The notes: generated from the letters alone by a model not told the origin. A stretch of 50,088 nucleotides of DNA from Deltaproteobacteria bacterium (GCA_026712905.1 JAPOPM010000116.1:1-50088); one strand, 5' to 3'. Positions 37,129-46,511 are shown, counted from the first letter of the stretch. Numbers and translations are program-made.

Positions 37129-38166
37129 CTACAGCAAACGCTTCTGGCGCTTCTCCCGGTCCACGCGCGACGCCGACTGCGACCGTCCCAGGTGCCGGTA
37201 GGCCATCGGCGTGGCCACTCGGCCCTGGGGACGCCGCTCCAGGAAACCGGCCTGGATGAGGTAGGGTTCGTAGGCGTCCTCGACGGTGCCGCGCTCCTCG
37301 CCGGTGGCGGCGGCGAGGGTGTCCAGGCCCACCGGACCGCCGTCGAACTTGTCGATGATGGTGACGAGGATCAGCGTGTCCATCTTGTCGCACCCCTGCT
37401 CGTCCACCTCCAGCATCTCCAGCGCCCGGCACGCCACCGGCCGGGTGACCCTGCCCTCGCCGTGGACCTCCGCGTAGTCCCGCACCCGGCGCAGCAGCCG
37501 GTTGGCGATGCGCGGCGTGCCGCGGGAGCGGCGCGCGATTTCCATGAAACCCGCGTCGTCGCCGCCCACGCCCAGCAGCGACGCCGAGCGGGCCAACAGC
37601 TTGGTCAGTACCTCCGGCTCGTAGAAGTCGAGGCGGAACACCGCGCCGAACCGGTTGCGCAAGGCCGGCGTCAAGAGGCCGGAACGGGTGGTGGCGCCGA
37701 TGAGGGTGAAGCGCTTCAGATCGAGCTTGATGGACTTGGCGCCGGGACCCTGCCCGATCATCACGTCCACCTGGAAGTCTTCCATGGCCGGGTAGAGCAC
37801 CTCCTCCACCACGTGGTTGAGGCGATGGATCTCGTCGATGAACAGGATGTCGCCGGCATCCAGGTTCGTCAGCAGAGCGGCCAGGTCCCCGGGGCGCTCG
37901 ATCACCGGACCCGAGGTAGGACGGATGTCTACCCCCATCTCGTGCGAGATGAGGTGCGCCAGCGAGGTCTTGCCGAGCCCGGGAGGGCCGTGGAAGAGCA
38001 GGTGGTCGAGGACGTCACCGCGCTGCTTGGCGGCGGTGATGGCGATGGCGAGGTTGGCCTTGACCTTGTCCTGACCGACGTATTCGCTGAAGCGCCGCGG
38101 ACGCAGGCTCGAGTCGTAGACGACGTCGTCTTCCGTGCCCGTGGGCGAGATGGTCCTGTTTTCCAT
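37129..38166 (-). CDS. ruvB: Holliday junction helicase RuvB
   Basis: RuvB is the AAA+ motor for branch migration. The 345-residue protein has [19 protein letters not shown], Walker [16 protein letters not shown], the Walker B box [12 protein letters not shown], sensor 1 [18 protein letters not shown] and a winged-helix end with [16 protein letters not shown] [18 protein letters not shown]. It begins at the ATG 35 bp after ruvA, the usual order ruvC-ruvA-ruvB. Confidence 0.98.
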   Translation of the reverse strand: MENRTISPTGTEDDVVYDSSLRPRRFSEYVGQDKVKANLAIAITAAKQRGDVLDHLLFHGPPGLGKTSLAHLISHEMGVDIRPTSGPVIERPGDLAALLTNLDAGDILFIDEIHRLNHVVEEVLYPAMEDFQVDVMIGQGPGAKSIKLDLKRFTLIGATTRSGLLTPALRNRFGAVFRLDFYEPEVLTKLLARSASLLGVGGDDAGFMEIARRSRGTPRIANRLLRRVRDYAEVHGEGRVTRPVACRALEMLEVDEQGCDKMDTLILVTIIDKFDGGPVGLDTLAAATGEERGTVEDAYEPYLIQAGFLERRPQGRVATPMAYRHLGRSQSASRVDREKRQKRLL

Positions 38167-38201
38167 GAACGCGGTTCGACGAGCACCGATACGCTAGTGT
38201 G

Positions 38202-38789
38202 CTAGAGGCTGAGCTGGCGCAGGGCTTCCTTGAGCACGGTCTCCAGATCGGCGGCACCCTTGTCCAGCAACCGCCGCACCACCCGGTCCGCATCGGCGCG
38301 GCGGTAACCCAGATTCACGAGCGCCGACACCGCGTCGCCACGGATTCCCGGGTCCACCGCCGTCGACTCCGCGGCGCTTTCCGGCAACCCTGCTATTTTA
38401 TCACGCAGCTCCACGATCATGCGATCGGCCATGCGTTTGCCGATCCCGGGAATCGACACCAGGCGGGCGACGTCGCCGTCCCGCAGTGCGGCCAGCAACT
38501 CACCCGCGGCAAGGCCGGACAGGATGTTGAGCGCCAGCCGCGGGCCGATGCCCGACACCCCGGTGAGCAGCGTGAACGCTTGCTTCTCCGCCGGATCGAA
38601 GAAACCGAACAACTGGATGGCGTCTTCCCGGACGTGGGTGTACACGAACAGGCTCACCGGCTCTCCCACTTCCGGCAGCCGGTAGAACACGCTCAGCGCC
38701 GTGAAGAGCTGATAGCCGACGCCGTTGACGTCGACGATGACCTCGCCGGGCGCCTTCTGGTCCAATGTGCCGCGAACCTTGGCGATCAC
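38202..38789 (-). CDS. ruvA: Holliday junction-binding protein RuvA
   Basis: RuvA binds four-way junctions and positions RuvB. A 195-residue protein: OB-fold domain (IAKVRGTLDQKAPGEVIVDV), two helix-hairpin-helix motifs (FTLLTGVSGIGPRLALNILS and LVSIPGIGKRMADRMIVELR), and the RuvB-binding UBA-like domain (DAVSALVNLGYRRADADRVV). The GTG at 38789 is used; a longer reading overlaps ruvC and lacks similarity. Confidence 0.95.
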   Translation of the reverse strand: MIAKVRGTLDQKAPGEVIVDVNGVGYQLFTALSVFYRLPEVGEPVSLFVYTHVREDAIQLFGFFDPAEKQAFTLLTGVSGIGPRLALNILSGLAAGELLAALRDGDVARLVSIPGIGKRMADRMIVELRDKIAGLPESAAESTAVDPGIRGDAVSALVNLGYRRADADRVVRRLLDKGAADLETVLKEALRQLSL

Positions 38790-38829
38790 GATAAGACTCG
38801 GAATGATGCGGCGATGGGTCGGATGTTCC

Positions 38830-39393
38830 TCACTGCTTGCCGCCGGGGAGAGCCTCGACCGGCCAGCGCAGCCCGCGGGAGCTTCTCCCGCTCCGGCCCG
38901 ACGTCGCGACGGCACTGGTGTGGAACGCGCGCAGATGGCCGTGGCATATGGCCGCCGCCAGCGCGTCGGCGGCGTCCTCCTGCGGTTCCGCGGCGAGTTC
39001 GAGGAGGACGGTGACCATCTGCTGTATCTGTGCCTTGCTCGCGTGCCCGTAGCCTGTCACCGCCTTCTTCACCTGGACCGAGTTGTACTCCGCGACCGGC
39101 ACGTCACCCTCCGCGGCGGCCAGCAGCGCCACGCCGCGCACCTGGCCGAGTTTCAGCGCACTCTGAACGTTGCGCGCGAGAAAGACCTTCTCCAGGCTGA
39201 CTTGAGTAGGCTGGTGTTCTCGGACGACGCGGATCAACTCCGTGAAGATGCGGTGGAGGCGACGGTCCTGCGACAAGGTCGCGGCGGCTCTTACCGTGCC
39301 ATGGGCGACGTGCCGGAGCCGGCTTCCGTCGACGCGGATGACGCCCCAGCCGGTCTTGATGGTTCCGGGGTCTATGCCCAGGATCGTTTCGAT
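38830..39393 (-). CDS. ruvC: Holliday junction resolvase RuvC, non-canonical start
   Basis: RuvC cleaves Holliday junctions with a metal-dependent RNase H-like fold. The catalytic acids are in ILGIDPGTIKTGWGVI, VSLEKVFLARN and DAADALAAAICHGHLR. No ATG, GTG or TTG occurs between the yebC stop (39419) and ILGIDPG. GGAGAAG (39405-39399) lies five bases before an ATC at 39393, which would give IETILGIDPG as the N-terminus. Otherwise a TTG at 39495 or the start at 39537, both well inside yebC, must be used. A C-terminal tail of 30 residues (RSGRSSRGLRWPVEALPGGK) exceeds the usual length. Confidence 0.9.
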   Translation of the reverse strand: METILGIDPGTIKTGWGVIRVDGSRLRHVAHGTVRAAATLSQDRRLHRIFTELIRVVREHQPTQVSLEKVFLARNVQSALKLGQVRGVALLAAAEGDVPVAEYNSVQVKKAVTGYGHASKAQIQQMVTVLLELAAEPQEDAADALAAAICHGHLRAFHTSAVATSGRSGRSSRGLRWPVEALPGGKQ

Positions 39394-39418
39394 AGGAACT
39401 TCTCCGATCCCGCCGGCA

Positions 39419-40165
39419 TCAACCGGCCTTCTCGAGCATCTCGTCCGGTATGTCGAAGTTCGCCGCGACGCTCTGGACGTCGTCGTGGTCCTCAAGCTCC
39501 TCCGTGAGGCTGAGGGTGCGCTCGGCCTCCTTCTCACCGAGGGTCGTGGTGTTCTTGGGGATCATGGTGACTTCGGCCGAGACCACGGCGACCTTGGCGT
39601 TGTCGAGGCTTTCCCGGACCGCGTTGAAGTCCTCCGGCGCGGTGACGATCTCGAAGACATCATCGCTCTCGGCGACATCCTCGGCGCCGGCCTCGAGCGT
39701 CAGACCGATCAACTCCTCCTCGTCCACCGCGTCCTTGGAGACGACGATGAGCCCTTTGCTGTCGAACATCCATGCCACGCAGCCGGTCTCGCCGAGGCTG
39801 CCGCCGTGCTTGCTGAAGAGGTGCCGGATGTCGGACACCGTACGCTTGCGGTTGTCCGTCAGCACCTGCACCAGGAAGGCGGCGCCGCCCGGGCCGTAAC
39901 CCTCGTAGCTGATCTCCTCGTAGGACACTCCTTCGAGCTCGCCCGTGCCCTTCTTGATGGCGCGCTCGATGTTGTCGTTGGGCATGCTGTTGTCACGGGC
40001 GGTCTGCACCGCCGTGCGCAGGCGCGGGTTGGCCGCGATATCCCCGCCGCCCATGCGCGCCGCCGCCGTGATCTCCTTGATGAACTTGGTGAACAGCTTG
40101 CCTCGCTTGGCGTCCTTGGCCGCCTTCTTGTGCTTGATGGTGCTCCATTTCGAATGTCCGGACAT
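39419..40165 (-). CDS. yebC: YebC/PmpR-family regulatory or translation factor
   Basis: A 248-residue YebC/TACO1-family protein. The start [20 protein letters not shown] is diagnostic, as are [34 protein letters not shown] and [20 protein letters not shown]. Family members have been described as transcription factors and as translation factors easing proline-rich stalls. It is first in the yebC-ruvC-ruvA-ruvB order. The ATG at 40165 is exact for the family. The 222-bp gap up to the divergent rlpA gene shows no further gene. Confidence 0.97.
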   Translation of the reverse strand: MSGHSKWSTIKHKKAAKDAKRGKLFTKFIKEITAAARMGGGDIAANPRLRTAVQTARDNSMPNDNIERAIKKGTGELEGVSYEEISYEGYGPGGAAFLVQVLTDNRKRTVSDIRHLFSKHGGSLGETGCVAWMFDSKGLIVVSKDAVDEEELIGLTLEAGAEDVAESDDVFEIVTAPEDFNAVRESLDNAKVAVVSAEVTMIPKNTTTLGEKEAERTLSLTEELEDHDDVQSVAANFDIPDEMLEKAG

Positions 40166-40387
40166 GGCGCGACGCTCTCCTCCAACAGGATCAGCCGGCA
40201 CCGACCGCCAGGTCGGGGTTGCCGGAATGCTTGCCGACCCGTTGACCCAAACACGGGAACGCGCGCGGCGAACGTGTCGGCGAATGAAAAGTTACCACAA
40301 CTGACACCGGCCCGTAAACGAGCCGGACGAGGGGTGTCCCGGTGCGCCGCTTCCATGACACCGACATTCCGGTATAATCGGGAAGCG

Positions 40388-41146
40388 ATGGTTTCCCCAC
40401 TCCTCTGGCGCCCGCGCGGCCGCGTTTGGCTCTGGGCCATCGCAACCCTCGTGGCGCTTTCCGCGTGCGCGCCGTCGAAGCCCGATCCCACGAAAGCGGA
40501 TTCGTCGCAGCCCGACGTGTCACGGCCCGCTCCATCGGTGCCGCCGGACACGCCGCGCGTCCCCACCCCTCCCGCGGTTCCGCTCTCGCAGGAGGGCATC
40601 GCCTCGTGGTACGGCCCCGGCTTCCACGGGAAGAAGACCACAAGCGGTACCGTCTACGACCAGCACGGCATGACCGCCGCGCACCAGACCCTGCCGCTGG
40701 GCTCCAGCGTTCACGTCACCAATCTCACCAACGGCAAGTCCGTGACCGTGCTGATCAACGACCGCGGCCCGTTCGTCAAGAACCGGGTGATCGACCTTTC
40801 CTACGCCGCCGCCCGCGCGGTGGACATGATCCGGCCGGGCACCGCGCCGGTGCGGGTGGAGGTCGTGGACACGGGCGGGCACGACCTGACGGCCATCCCC
40901 GAGCGGCTCGACTACACCTTGCAGGTGGGGGCCTTCTCGGACCTGGAAAAGGCCCGTGAACTGAAGGCCCGCCTCGAGAGCCGACACGACAGGCCTGTAG
41001 TGATAGAGCCCCACGAAGGCTACTACCGGGTCCGCCTCGGAACCTTCAGCGGTGAGGACGAAGCCAGAGAATACGGTGCCCGCCTGTCTCGGGAAGGACT
41101 GCCCGTGGTGCTCGTGGAGGTGTGGCCGCCGGTGGCGGGGCAGTGA
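40388..41146 (+). CDS. rlpA: RlpA-family septal lytic transglycosylase/lipoprotein
   Basis: A 252-residue outer-membrane lipoprotein. A hydrophobic signal ends in the lipobox LSAC. A Pro/Ser-rich linker of about 40 residues (VSRPAPSVPPDTPRVPTPPA) follows, then the RlpA double-psi beta-barrel (GIASWYGPGFHGKKTTSGTV, LPLGSSVHVTNLTNGKSVTV, INDRGPFVKNRVIDLSYAAA) and a C-terminal SPOR domain (YTLQVGAFSDLEKARELKAR). The catalytic Glu of Pseudomonas RlpA is not asserted by eye. RlpA acts on denuded glycan at the septum. Divergent from yebC. Confidence 0.95.
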   Translation: MVSPLLWRPRGRVWLWAIATLVALSACAPSKPDPTKADSSQPDVSRPAPSVPPDTPRVPTPPAVPLSQEGIASWYGPGFHGKKTTSGTVYDQHGMTAAHQTLPLGSSVHVTNLTNGKSVTVLINDRGPFVKNRVIDLSYAAARAVDMIRPGTAPVRVEVVDTGGHDLTAIPERLDYTLQVGAFSDLEKARELKARLESRHDRPVVIEPHEGYYRVRLGTFSGEDEAREYGARLSREGLPVVLVEVWPPVAGQ

Positions 41147-41177
41147 CGCCGGTGATCGAAGCGGTCAAGACGCAACG

Positions 41178-41966
41178 TCAAGCCGCCTCCCCTGCCTCGG
41201 AGGTCAATTCGTCCATCAAGCCACCCAGGGGGATGGTTTCAGTCCCGCCAGCCTGGAGAAAGCGCCGCGCGCCGCCATATACCACGATTTGCCGGGCGGC
41301 ACCGATGTCCGTGCAGGCGATGTGGAACCCCCTGGAGGGTGTGGGGGCGCTGACGGACCGTTTGATCTCGATGGCCCAGCGGCGGCCGGGGTCGAACTCC
41401 AGCACCAAGTCCACTTCGGCGCCGGCCTGAGTGCGGTAGTAGAACGGCTGCGCCCAAGACGGCGCGACCGCCAGCAGGTTCTCGATCGCAAAGCCTTCCC
41501 AACTGCCGCCCGCCACCGGGTGCGCGAGCACATCTTCGAGGGTACGCAGCCCCAGCAGGGCGTGAGCGACTCCGCTGTCGCGCAGGTAGAGGCGGGGCGC
41601 CCGGACGAGGCGCTTGCCCACGTTGCCGGACCAGGGTGGCAGGCGCCGGACCAGCAGCAGGTCCACCAGGAGGTCCATGTAGCGTTGCAGAGTCCGTACG
41701 TGAAGGGAGAGGGCTGAGGCCAGCCGCGCGGCATTGAAGGGTGCGCCTTGTGCGTGGGCCAGCATGGTCCACAACCGGCGCAAGGTCTCGGCCGGCAGGC
41801 GGGCGTCGAAAAACGGGATGTCGCGCTCCAGGTAGGTACGGATGAAGTCGCGCCGCCACGTGAAGCTGGCCCGTTCGCCCGGTGCCAGCCAGGCTCCCGG
41901 AAAGCCTCCACGCAACCACAAGCGTCCGGCGTCATCATCGCCGGTCTCGGTAAGGTCCAGGGGCAT
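41178..41966 (-). pseudogene. Truncated AAA_14/DUF4143 protein lacking its ATPase half
   Basis: The 262-residue reading frame contains only the DUF4143 C-terminal part. LWLRGGFPGAWLA, YLERDIPFFDARLPAETLRR, the helix-turn-helix SALSLHVRTLQRYMDLLVDL, and the nuclease-like AGAEVDLVLEFDPGRRWAIE with EIKRS are clear. Normal members are near 380-420 residues and carry an N-terminal AAA_14 ATPase with Walker A and B; these are absent. An in-frame TGA lies just upstream, and only 70 bp separate it from the MBL gene. It is therefore probably a gene fragment; whether the retained half is expressed is unknown. Confidence 0.8.
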
Positions 41967-42036
41967 GATAAGATATCAGGAGAGGTTCTCGGGAGATACC
42001 GCATCCCCTTGCCGATGCACCCGCATCGACCGCCAA

Positions 42037-42861
42037 TCAGGCCCGTCCACCGACCGCCAGGAAGTACCGGTCGCCTTCCTGATGCACCCGTTCGTCCGCC
42101 ACGAGCTTCAACAGGTGGGCCTCCACGGAAGAGTGCGCCACGCGTATGAGAGCCGCCGGATAGTCGACGTAGATCACCGCCACCAGGTCGCCGATGGAAT
42201 GGCGCCCGTCGCGCAGGCCCTGGAGGATCTGCTCCTCGCGCATCAGGCGATGGTCGATGTACTCCCGGATCTTGGCCATTGGCTCGGTGACGAACGGGCC
42301 GTGGCCCGGCAGCAGCAGGTCGATGTCCAGCGACAGGAGCTTCTCCAGGGAGGCCATGTAGTGGGCCATGTTCCCTTCCCCGGCCGGCACCACCGTGGTG
42401 CCCTTGCCCAGGATGTGGTCTCCAGAGAAGAGGATCTTCTTTTCGCGCTCGTAGAAACAGCAGTGCCCGGCCTCGTGCCCCGGGGTGAACACCACCTCCA
42501 GCTCCCCGCCGTCATAGGCGATGCGGTCACCCTCGTCGTAGGTGAAGTCCTCGCCGCCCAGGTGGCCCGCGCGCACCCGTGAAATTCCCACCTCCGCGCC
42601 CGTGCGCTCCTTGAGCGCCAGCGCGCCGCCGCAGTGGTCCATGTGGATGTGGGTCAGCAGAATGCGGGTGATGCGGCTCCCCCCCAGCGCCTCCACCTCG
42701 GCCAGCAGCCCGTCGATGTTCTCGTCCGAACCCAGGGCCACGTCGATGACCGTGATTTCCTCGCGCCCCAGCAGGTACTGGTTCGTCCCCCGAAGCGTCA
42801 TGTAGCCGGGATTGGTGGCGGTGAGGCAGCGGAGGTTCTCGGTGTTCTCTACCTTGGGCAT
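42037..42861 (-). CDS. Metallo-beta-lactamase-fold hydrolase (LACTB2-like)
   Basis: A 274-residue MBL-fold protein. The zinc motif is LLTHIHMDHCGGA; further ligands are in FTPGHEAGHCCFY, FSGDHILG and LLPGHGP. The C-terminal winged helix (RHSIGDLVAVIYVDYPAALI) gives the LACTB2/beta-lactamase-like-2 layout, some members of which cut single-stranded RNA and others hydrolyse small esters or glutathione thioesters. The start gives TATNPGYMTLRGTNQYLLG, a common opening in this group. Substrate unknown; neighbours are CoA-ester enzymes. Confidence 0.9.
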   Translation of the reverse strand: MPKVENTENLRCLTATNPGYMTLRGTNQYLLGREEITVIDVALGSDENIDGLLAEVEALGGSRITRILLTHIHMDHCGGALALKERTGAEVGISRVRAGHLGGEDFTYDEGDRIAYDGGELEVVFTPGHEAGHCCFYEREKKILFSGDHILGKGTTVVPAGEGNMAHYMASLEKLLSLDIDLLLPGHGPFVTEPMAKIREYIDHRLMREEQILQGLRDGRHSIGDLVAVIYVDYPAALIRVAHSSVEAHLLKLVADERVHQEGDRYFLAVGGRA

Positions 42862-42947
42862 GAACTGGTGTCCTTGTATTCAGCCGCTCGAAGCCGGGTC
42901 CTGAACCCGGACCTCGATCTGGCGGCCTGCGCACGGCGCCGTCTCCG

Positions 42948-43820
42948 TCATGCGCCGCCCAGGGCCTCGGCCATCTCCAGCGTCCGGCGCGCCCGCTCGA
43001 TGATCGGGCGGTCGAGGAGCTGGCCGCCGAAGGCCACCGAACCGTCGCCGCGGGCGGCGGCCTCCTCGTAGGCCTCGATGACCTTGCGGGCGTAGTCGAT
43101 TTCCTCGGGGCCGGGGCTGAAGGCGGCGTTGATGGGCGCGATCTGGGCCGGATGGATGGACGACATGCCGGTGAAGCCCAGGCGTCGCGACTGCAAGGCG
43201 AACCGCGCGAGGCCGGCGGGGTCCTGGAGGTCCACCCAGACTCCGTCCACCGCCTGGACGTGGGCCGAGGCCGCCGCCACCACCATCGCGGAGCGCGCGT
43301 AGATAAGTTCCTGCGCCTCGCCTTCCCGCGAGGTGGGGAGCCCCAGTTCGCGGCCGAAGTCCTCCGCCCCGAACATGAGCCCGACGACGCGCGGAGAGCA
43401 ACCCGCGATGGCCGGCGCCGCCAGGAGTCCCCTGGGGCTCTCGATGGCCACCAGCATCTTCACCGTCGTGCCCGTGGACGCCTCGTGCGCCGCCACCAGC
43501 GACTCCACGGCGGCGATCTCTTCGGGCGACTCCACCTTGGGCAGCACCAGCCCGTCCAGGCCCGGGCGCAGCACCGCCTCGAGGTCGTCCGCCATGCGCT
43601 GGTGGCCGATGGCGTTGATGCGCACGTAGCGCAACGGCTGCCCCGGGCTCCGCTCGCGCCCCAGGGCCTCGCCGATGAGACGCCGGGCCTCGTCCTTCTC
43701 CGCCGGCGCCACGCCGTCCTCGATGTCCAGCATGAGCGCGTCCGCGTCCAGTCCCAGGGCCTTGTCGATCATCCGCTGCCGGTGCCCCGGCACGAACATC
43801 CAGGAACGTTGCAAATCCAT
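42948..43820 (-). CDS. HpcH/HpaI-family CoA-ester lyase (CitE-like)
   Basis: A 290-residue CitE-like TIM-barrel enzyme that cleaves or forms malyl- or citramalyl-type CoA esters with Mg2+. It opens with SWMFVPGHRQRMIDKAL; DALMLDIEDGVAPAEKDEAR, LPKVESPEEI, LVAIESPRGLLAA and LMFGAEDFGREL contain the metal and substrate residues of the family. The conserved IHPAQI motif (GMSSIHPAQIAPINAAFSPG) is near residues 219-238. Candidates are malyl-CoA or citramalyl-CoA lyase; sequence alone does not separate them. It is 22 bp from the acyl-CoA dehydrogenase gene, probably the same operon. Confidence 0.92.
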   Translation of the reverse strand: MDLQRSWMFVPGHRQRMIDKALGLDADALMLDIEDGVAPAEKDEARRLIGEALGRERSPGQPLRYVRINAIGHQRMADDLEAVLRPGLDGLVLPKVESPEEIAAVESLVAAHEASTGTTVKMLVAIESPRGLLAAPAIAGCSPRVVGLMFGAEDFGRELGLPTSREGEAQELIYARSAMVVAAASAHVQAVDGVWVDLQDPAGLARFALQSRRLGFTGMSSIHPAQIAPINAAFSPGPEEIDYARKVIEAYEEAAARGDGSVAFGGQLLDRPIIERARRTLEMAEALGGA

Positions 43821-43842
43821 GGTGATCTACCTCAAGGTGAGC

Positions 43843-45006
43843 TCAATACGACCGCGGCATGCCGAGCACGTGCTGCCCCAGGTAGGCCAGCACCAGGTTG
43901 TTGCTCACCGGCGCGATGGTCAGGAGCCGGGTCTCACGGAACTTGCGCTCCACGTCGTAGTCCACCGACAGGCCGTAGCCGCCGTGGGTGGTGATGCAGG
44001 CGTTGGCCGCTTCCCACGCGGCCTCGGAGGCCAGCAGCTTGGCCATGTTGGCCTCGGCGCCGCAGCGCTCGCCGCGGTCGAACTTCGATGCCGCGTGCCA
44101 GCGCACCAGGTCCGCCGCCTCGATGTGCGCGTAGGCCTGGGCGATGGGGAACTGGATCCCCTGGTTGGCGCCGATGGGCCGGCCGAACACCTTGCGCTCG
44201 CCCGCGTAGCGTGACGCCCGCTCCACGAACCAGCGCCCGTCCCCCACCGCTTCGGCGGCGATGAGCACCCGCTCCGCGTTCCAGCCGTCGATGATGTAGC
44301 GGAAGCCCATGCCCTCCTCGCCGATGAGGTTCTCCGCCGGCACCTCCATGTCGGAGAAGAAGAGCGCGTTGGTATGATGGTTGATCATCATGTCCAGAGG
44401 CTTCACTTCCAGCGCATCGCCCGCCTCCCGGATGTCCACCAGAAACGCCGACAGCCCACGGGTCTTGTCCGTCAACTCGTCGTAGGGCGTGGTGCGCGCC
44501 AGCAGCAGCATCAGGTCCGACTGCAGCACCCGCGAGATGAAGATCTTCTGCCCGTTGATCACGTAGCGGTCGCCCTTGCGCACGGCGGTGGTGCGGATGC
44601 GCGTGGTCTCGGAGCCGGAGTCGGGCTCGGTGACCCCGAACGCCTGGAGCCGCAGCTTGCCGCTGGCCACGCCGGGCAGATAGCGCCCCTTCTGCTCCTC
44701 GCTGCCGTGCCGCAGCACCGTACCCATGGTGTACATCTGCGCGTGGCACGCGGTGGAGTTGCCGCCCCAGCGGTTGATCTCCTCCAGGATGATGCTCGCC
44801 TCGGTGATGCCGAGTCCGATGCCGCCGTACTCCTCCGGGATCAGCGCAGCCAGCCAGCCCAGCTCCGTGAGCTTGCCGACGAACGCCTCCGGATACTCGC
44901 CCTTCGCGTCCACGTCCCGCCAATAGGGGTCGGAAAAGTCCTGGCAGACCTTGCGGATCTCCTCCCGGAGCTGCACTTGATCCTCGGTAAGGGTGAAATC
45001 CATCAT
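43843..45006 (-). CDS. Acyl-CoA dehydrogenase
   Basis: A 387-residue flavoprotein that introduces an alpha-beta double bond in an acyl-CoA. Seen are FTLTEDQVQLREEIRKVCQD, LIPEEYGGIGLGITEASIIL, the FAD region AFGVTEPDSGSETTRIRTTA, VFGRPIGANQGIQFPIAQAY and the C-terminal ITTHGGYGLSVDYDVERKFR. A catalytic Glu is not placed with confidence by eye. The ATG at 45006 is followed by a second ATG; the longer reading to 45159 is not family-like. Divergent from the hicB gene. Confidence 0.94.
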   Translation of the reverse strand: MMDFTLTEDQVQLREEIRKVCQDFSDPYWRDVDAKGEYPEAFVGKLTELGWLAALIPEEYGGIGLGITEASIILEEINRWGGNSTACHAQMYTMGTVLRHGSEEQKGRYLPGVASGKLRLQAFGVTEPDSGSETTRIRTTAVRKGDRYVINGQKIFISRVLQSDLMLLLARTTPYDELTDKTRGLSAFLVDIREAGDALEVKPLDMMINHHTNALFFSDMEVPAENLIGEEGMGFRYIIDGWNAERVLIAAEAVGDGRWFVERASRYAGERKVFGRPIGANQGIQFPIAQAYAHIEAADLVRWHAASKFDRGERCGAEANMAKLLASEAAWEAANACITTHGGYGLSVDYDVERKFRETRLLTIAPVSNNLVLAYLGQHVLGMPRSY

Positions 45007-45197
45007 GGGTGCGGGTACTATACAAAGAGGAGGCCTTGAATGCCAATTTGCGCCTGCGTCGCCAGATTGTTTCAAGACGTTTGCTATGCTGGCGACTTGT
45101 TGAAGCACTCCACGGCTCGTGGCAAGCTTCAAATCGGTCTTCAATATCGCAAAGAACACGGGTTGATGGCCCTGACTCTGAAGTCTTGGAGGGAAGA

Positions 45198-45404
45198 GTG
45201 AAATTCAACGTAACAGTTGACCGGGACGAAGACGGGGTATGGGTGGTGGAATGCCCCGCCATACCAGGCTGCGTCAGCCAGGGAGAGACAAAGCGCCAAG
45301 CCCTGGAGAACATCAAGGAAGCTATCGCGCTCTGTCTGGAGGTTCGAGCAGAGAAGGGCCTTCCACTGACGATTGAGACGCGACAGATAGAGATTGCGGT
45401 TTGA
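45198..45404 (+). CDS. hicB: HicB-family antitoxin
   Basis: A 68-residue HicB-type protein. The partial RNase-H-like fold begins VKFNVTVDRDEDGVWVVECP and continues AIPGCVSQGETKRQALENIK. HicB binds and blocks the HicA RNase. GTG start with GGAGGG upstream (45188-45193). The usual C-terminal DNA-binding helix domain is absent, as in the short form. Its stop overlaps the start of the HicA remnant. Confidence 0.92.
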   Translation: MKFNVTVDRDEDGVWVVECPAIPGCVSQGETKRQALENIKEAIALCLEVRAEKGLPLTIETRQIEIAV

Positions 45405-45535
45405 CTCCCGCCTTGCGCCCCTTGAGCGGCCAAGAGGTCGTGAACAAGGAAGTTGCCAAAGGCACCCTCAGAAGCCTCCTTCGGTCCGCCGGGCTCACCG
45501 TGGACGAATTCCTGGCTGGCGGAAGGGCGCGCTGA
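45401..45535 (+). pseudogene. HicA toxin remnant with internal deletion
   Basis: The TTG-started frame (TTGA overlap with the hicB stop) gives a 44-residue product. It begins LTPALRPLSGQEVV, the HicA N-terminus, and continues directly into NKEVAKGTLRSLLRSAGLTV-DEFLAGG, the HicA C-terminus. A normal HicA of 75-80 residues has about 34 more residues between these, including the RQRGSH segment with the catalytic histidine. The deletion is in frame. The toxin should be inactive, leaving hicB as an orphan antitoxin. Confidence 0.8.
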
Positions 45536-45564
45536 GGCGCGTTTCTCTCCTGTAGGTTTTCGAT

Positions 45565-46341
45565 ATGACAACACATCGAGGTCGGTTGAGCCTGCCTGGG
45601 TTCTTTCGCTCTACGTTTGTTTTGGTCGGCGTGAGTCTCGGGCTGGCGATCACGGTCGCCCTCCAGGCGAAGCCCCTGGGGACGCTGGATGTGGGGAAAT
45701 TCTCGGCCGCGAAGGCCGGCGGAGCCTTCCCGGACGGTTGGGAGCCGCTCACCTTCGACAAGATCGAGAAGCACACGGAATACGCACTCGTGGAGGACAA
45801 CGGGACGGTGGCGGTCAAGGCGGTGAGCCGGGCGTCGGCTTCGGGACTGGTGCGCAAGGTGGACATCGACCCGATGCAATATCCGGTGGTGGAGTGGCGC
45901 TGGAAGGTCGAGAACGTCCTGAAGAAGGGCGACGTCACCCGCAAGGACGGCGACGACTACCCGGCCCGGCTGTACATCACGTTCAGGTACGACAGCAGCA
46001 AGGTGGGGTTCTTCGAGCGCGCCAAGTACGAAGCCATCCGGTTCGCCCACGGGGAATATCCCCCCTTGGGGGCGATGAACTACATCTGGGAGAGCAAGAG
46101 TCCGGTGGGAACCGTTGTCCCCAACCCCTACACCGGCCGCGTCCGGATGTTCGTGCTGCAGAGCGGCAACGGCAAGTCCGGCGAGTGGGTGACGGAGTCG
46201 CGCAATCTCGTGGAGGACTACCGCAGGGCCTTCGGCGGCGACCCGCCGCGCATCTCGGGCGTGGCGGTGATGACCGATACCGACAACACGGGCGAGTCCG
46301 CGGTGGCCTGGTTCGGTGACATCGTGTTCAAGGCGCGGTGA
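45565..46341 (+). CDS. DUF3047 secreted protein
   Basis: A 258-residue protein of the DUF3047 family, function unknown. An N-terminal hydrophobic segment (RSTFVLVGVSLGLAITVALQ) looks like a signal peptide, so it is probably periplasmic. The conserved core includes YPVVEWRWKVENVLKKGDVT, DDYPARLYITFRYD, MNYIWESKSPVGTVVPNPYT and the end GVAVMTDTDNTGESAVAWFG. A beta-sandwich is expected. The ATG at 45565 lies 29 bp after the HicA remnant. Confidence 0.9.
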   Translation: MTTHRGRLSLPGFFRSTFVLVGVSLGLAITVALQAKPLGTLDVGKFSAAKAGGAFPDGWEPLTFDKIEKHTEYALVEDNGTVAVKAVSRASASGLVRKVDIDPMQYPVVEWRWKVENVLKKGDVTRKDGDDYPARLYITFRYDSSKVGFFERAKYEAIRFAHGEYPPLGAMNYIWESKSPVGTVVPNPYTGRVRMFVLQSGNGKSGEWVTESRNLVEDYRRAFGGDPPRISGVAVMTDTDNTGESAVAWFGDIVFKAR

Positions 46342-46411
46342 CCCGAGGCCGGGTTTTCACTCTTGAGTGTGAGCTGTGCTACCCTGCCGCAAGCGTGCCG
46401 ACACTCCGGTG

Positions 46412-46511
46412 CGTCATTCCCGAGGAGCAGGCTGTGTCCAAGACCGCGCTCCAACAAGAAATGGCACAGCCACCCCTAATCGTCATTCCCGCGGAAGCGG
46501 GAACCCAGGGG
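46412..46511. repeat. Single copies of the CGTCATTCCCG repeat family
   Basis: CGTCATTCCCGAGGAGCAG, followed by GGCTGTGTCCAAGA, occurs near 46412-46445, and CGTCATTCCCGCGGAAGCGG at 46481-46500. The pair copies the layout seen at 1757-1911 (half-copy, GCTGTGTC stretch, then full arm), but the second inverted arm is absent. GGCTGTGTC (46430-46438) and GGCACAGCC (46463-46471) could form a small stem. The repeat lies between the DUF3047 and MaoC genes. Confidence 0.7.

Noticed and set aside
39242..40387. Plus-strand extension ahead of rlpA
   Set aside because: It runs antisense through ruvC and yebC; the RlpA signal peptide begins at the ATG at 40388.
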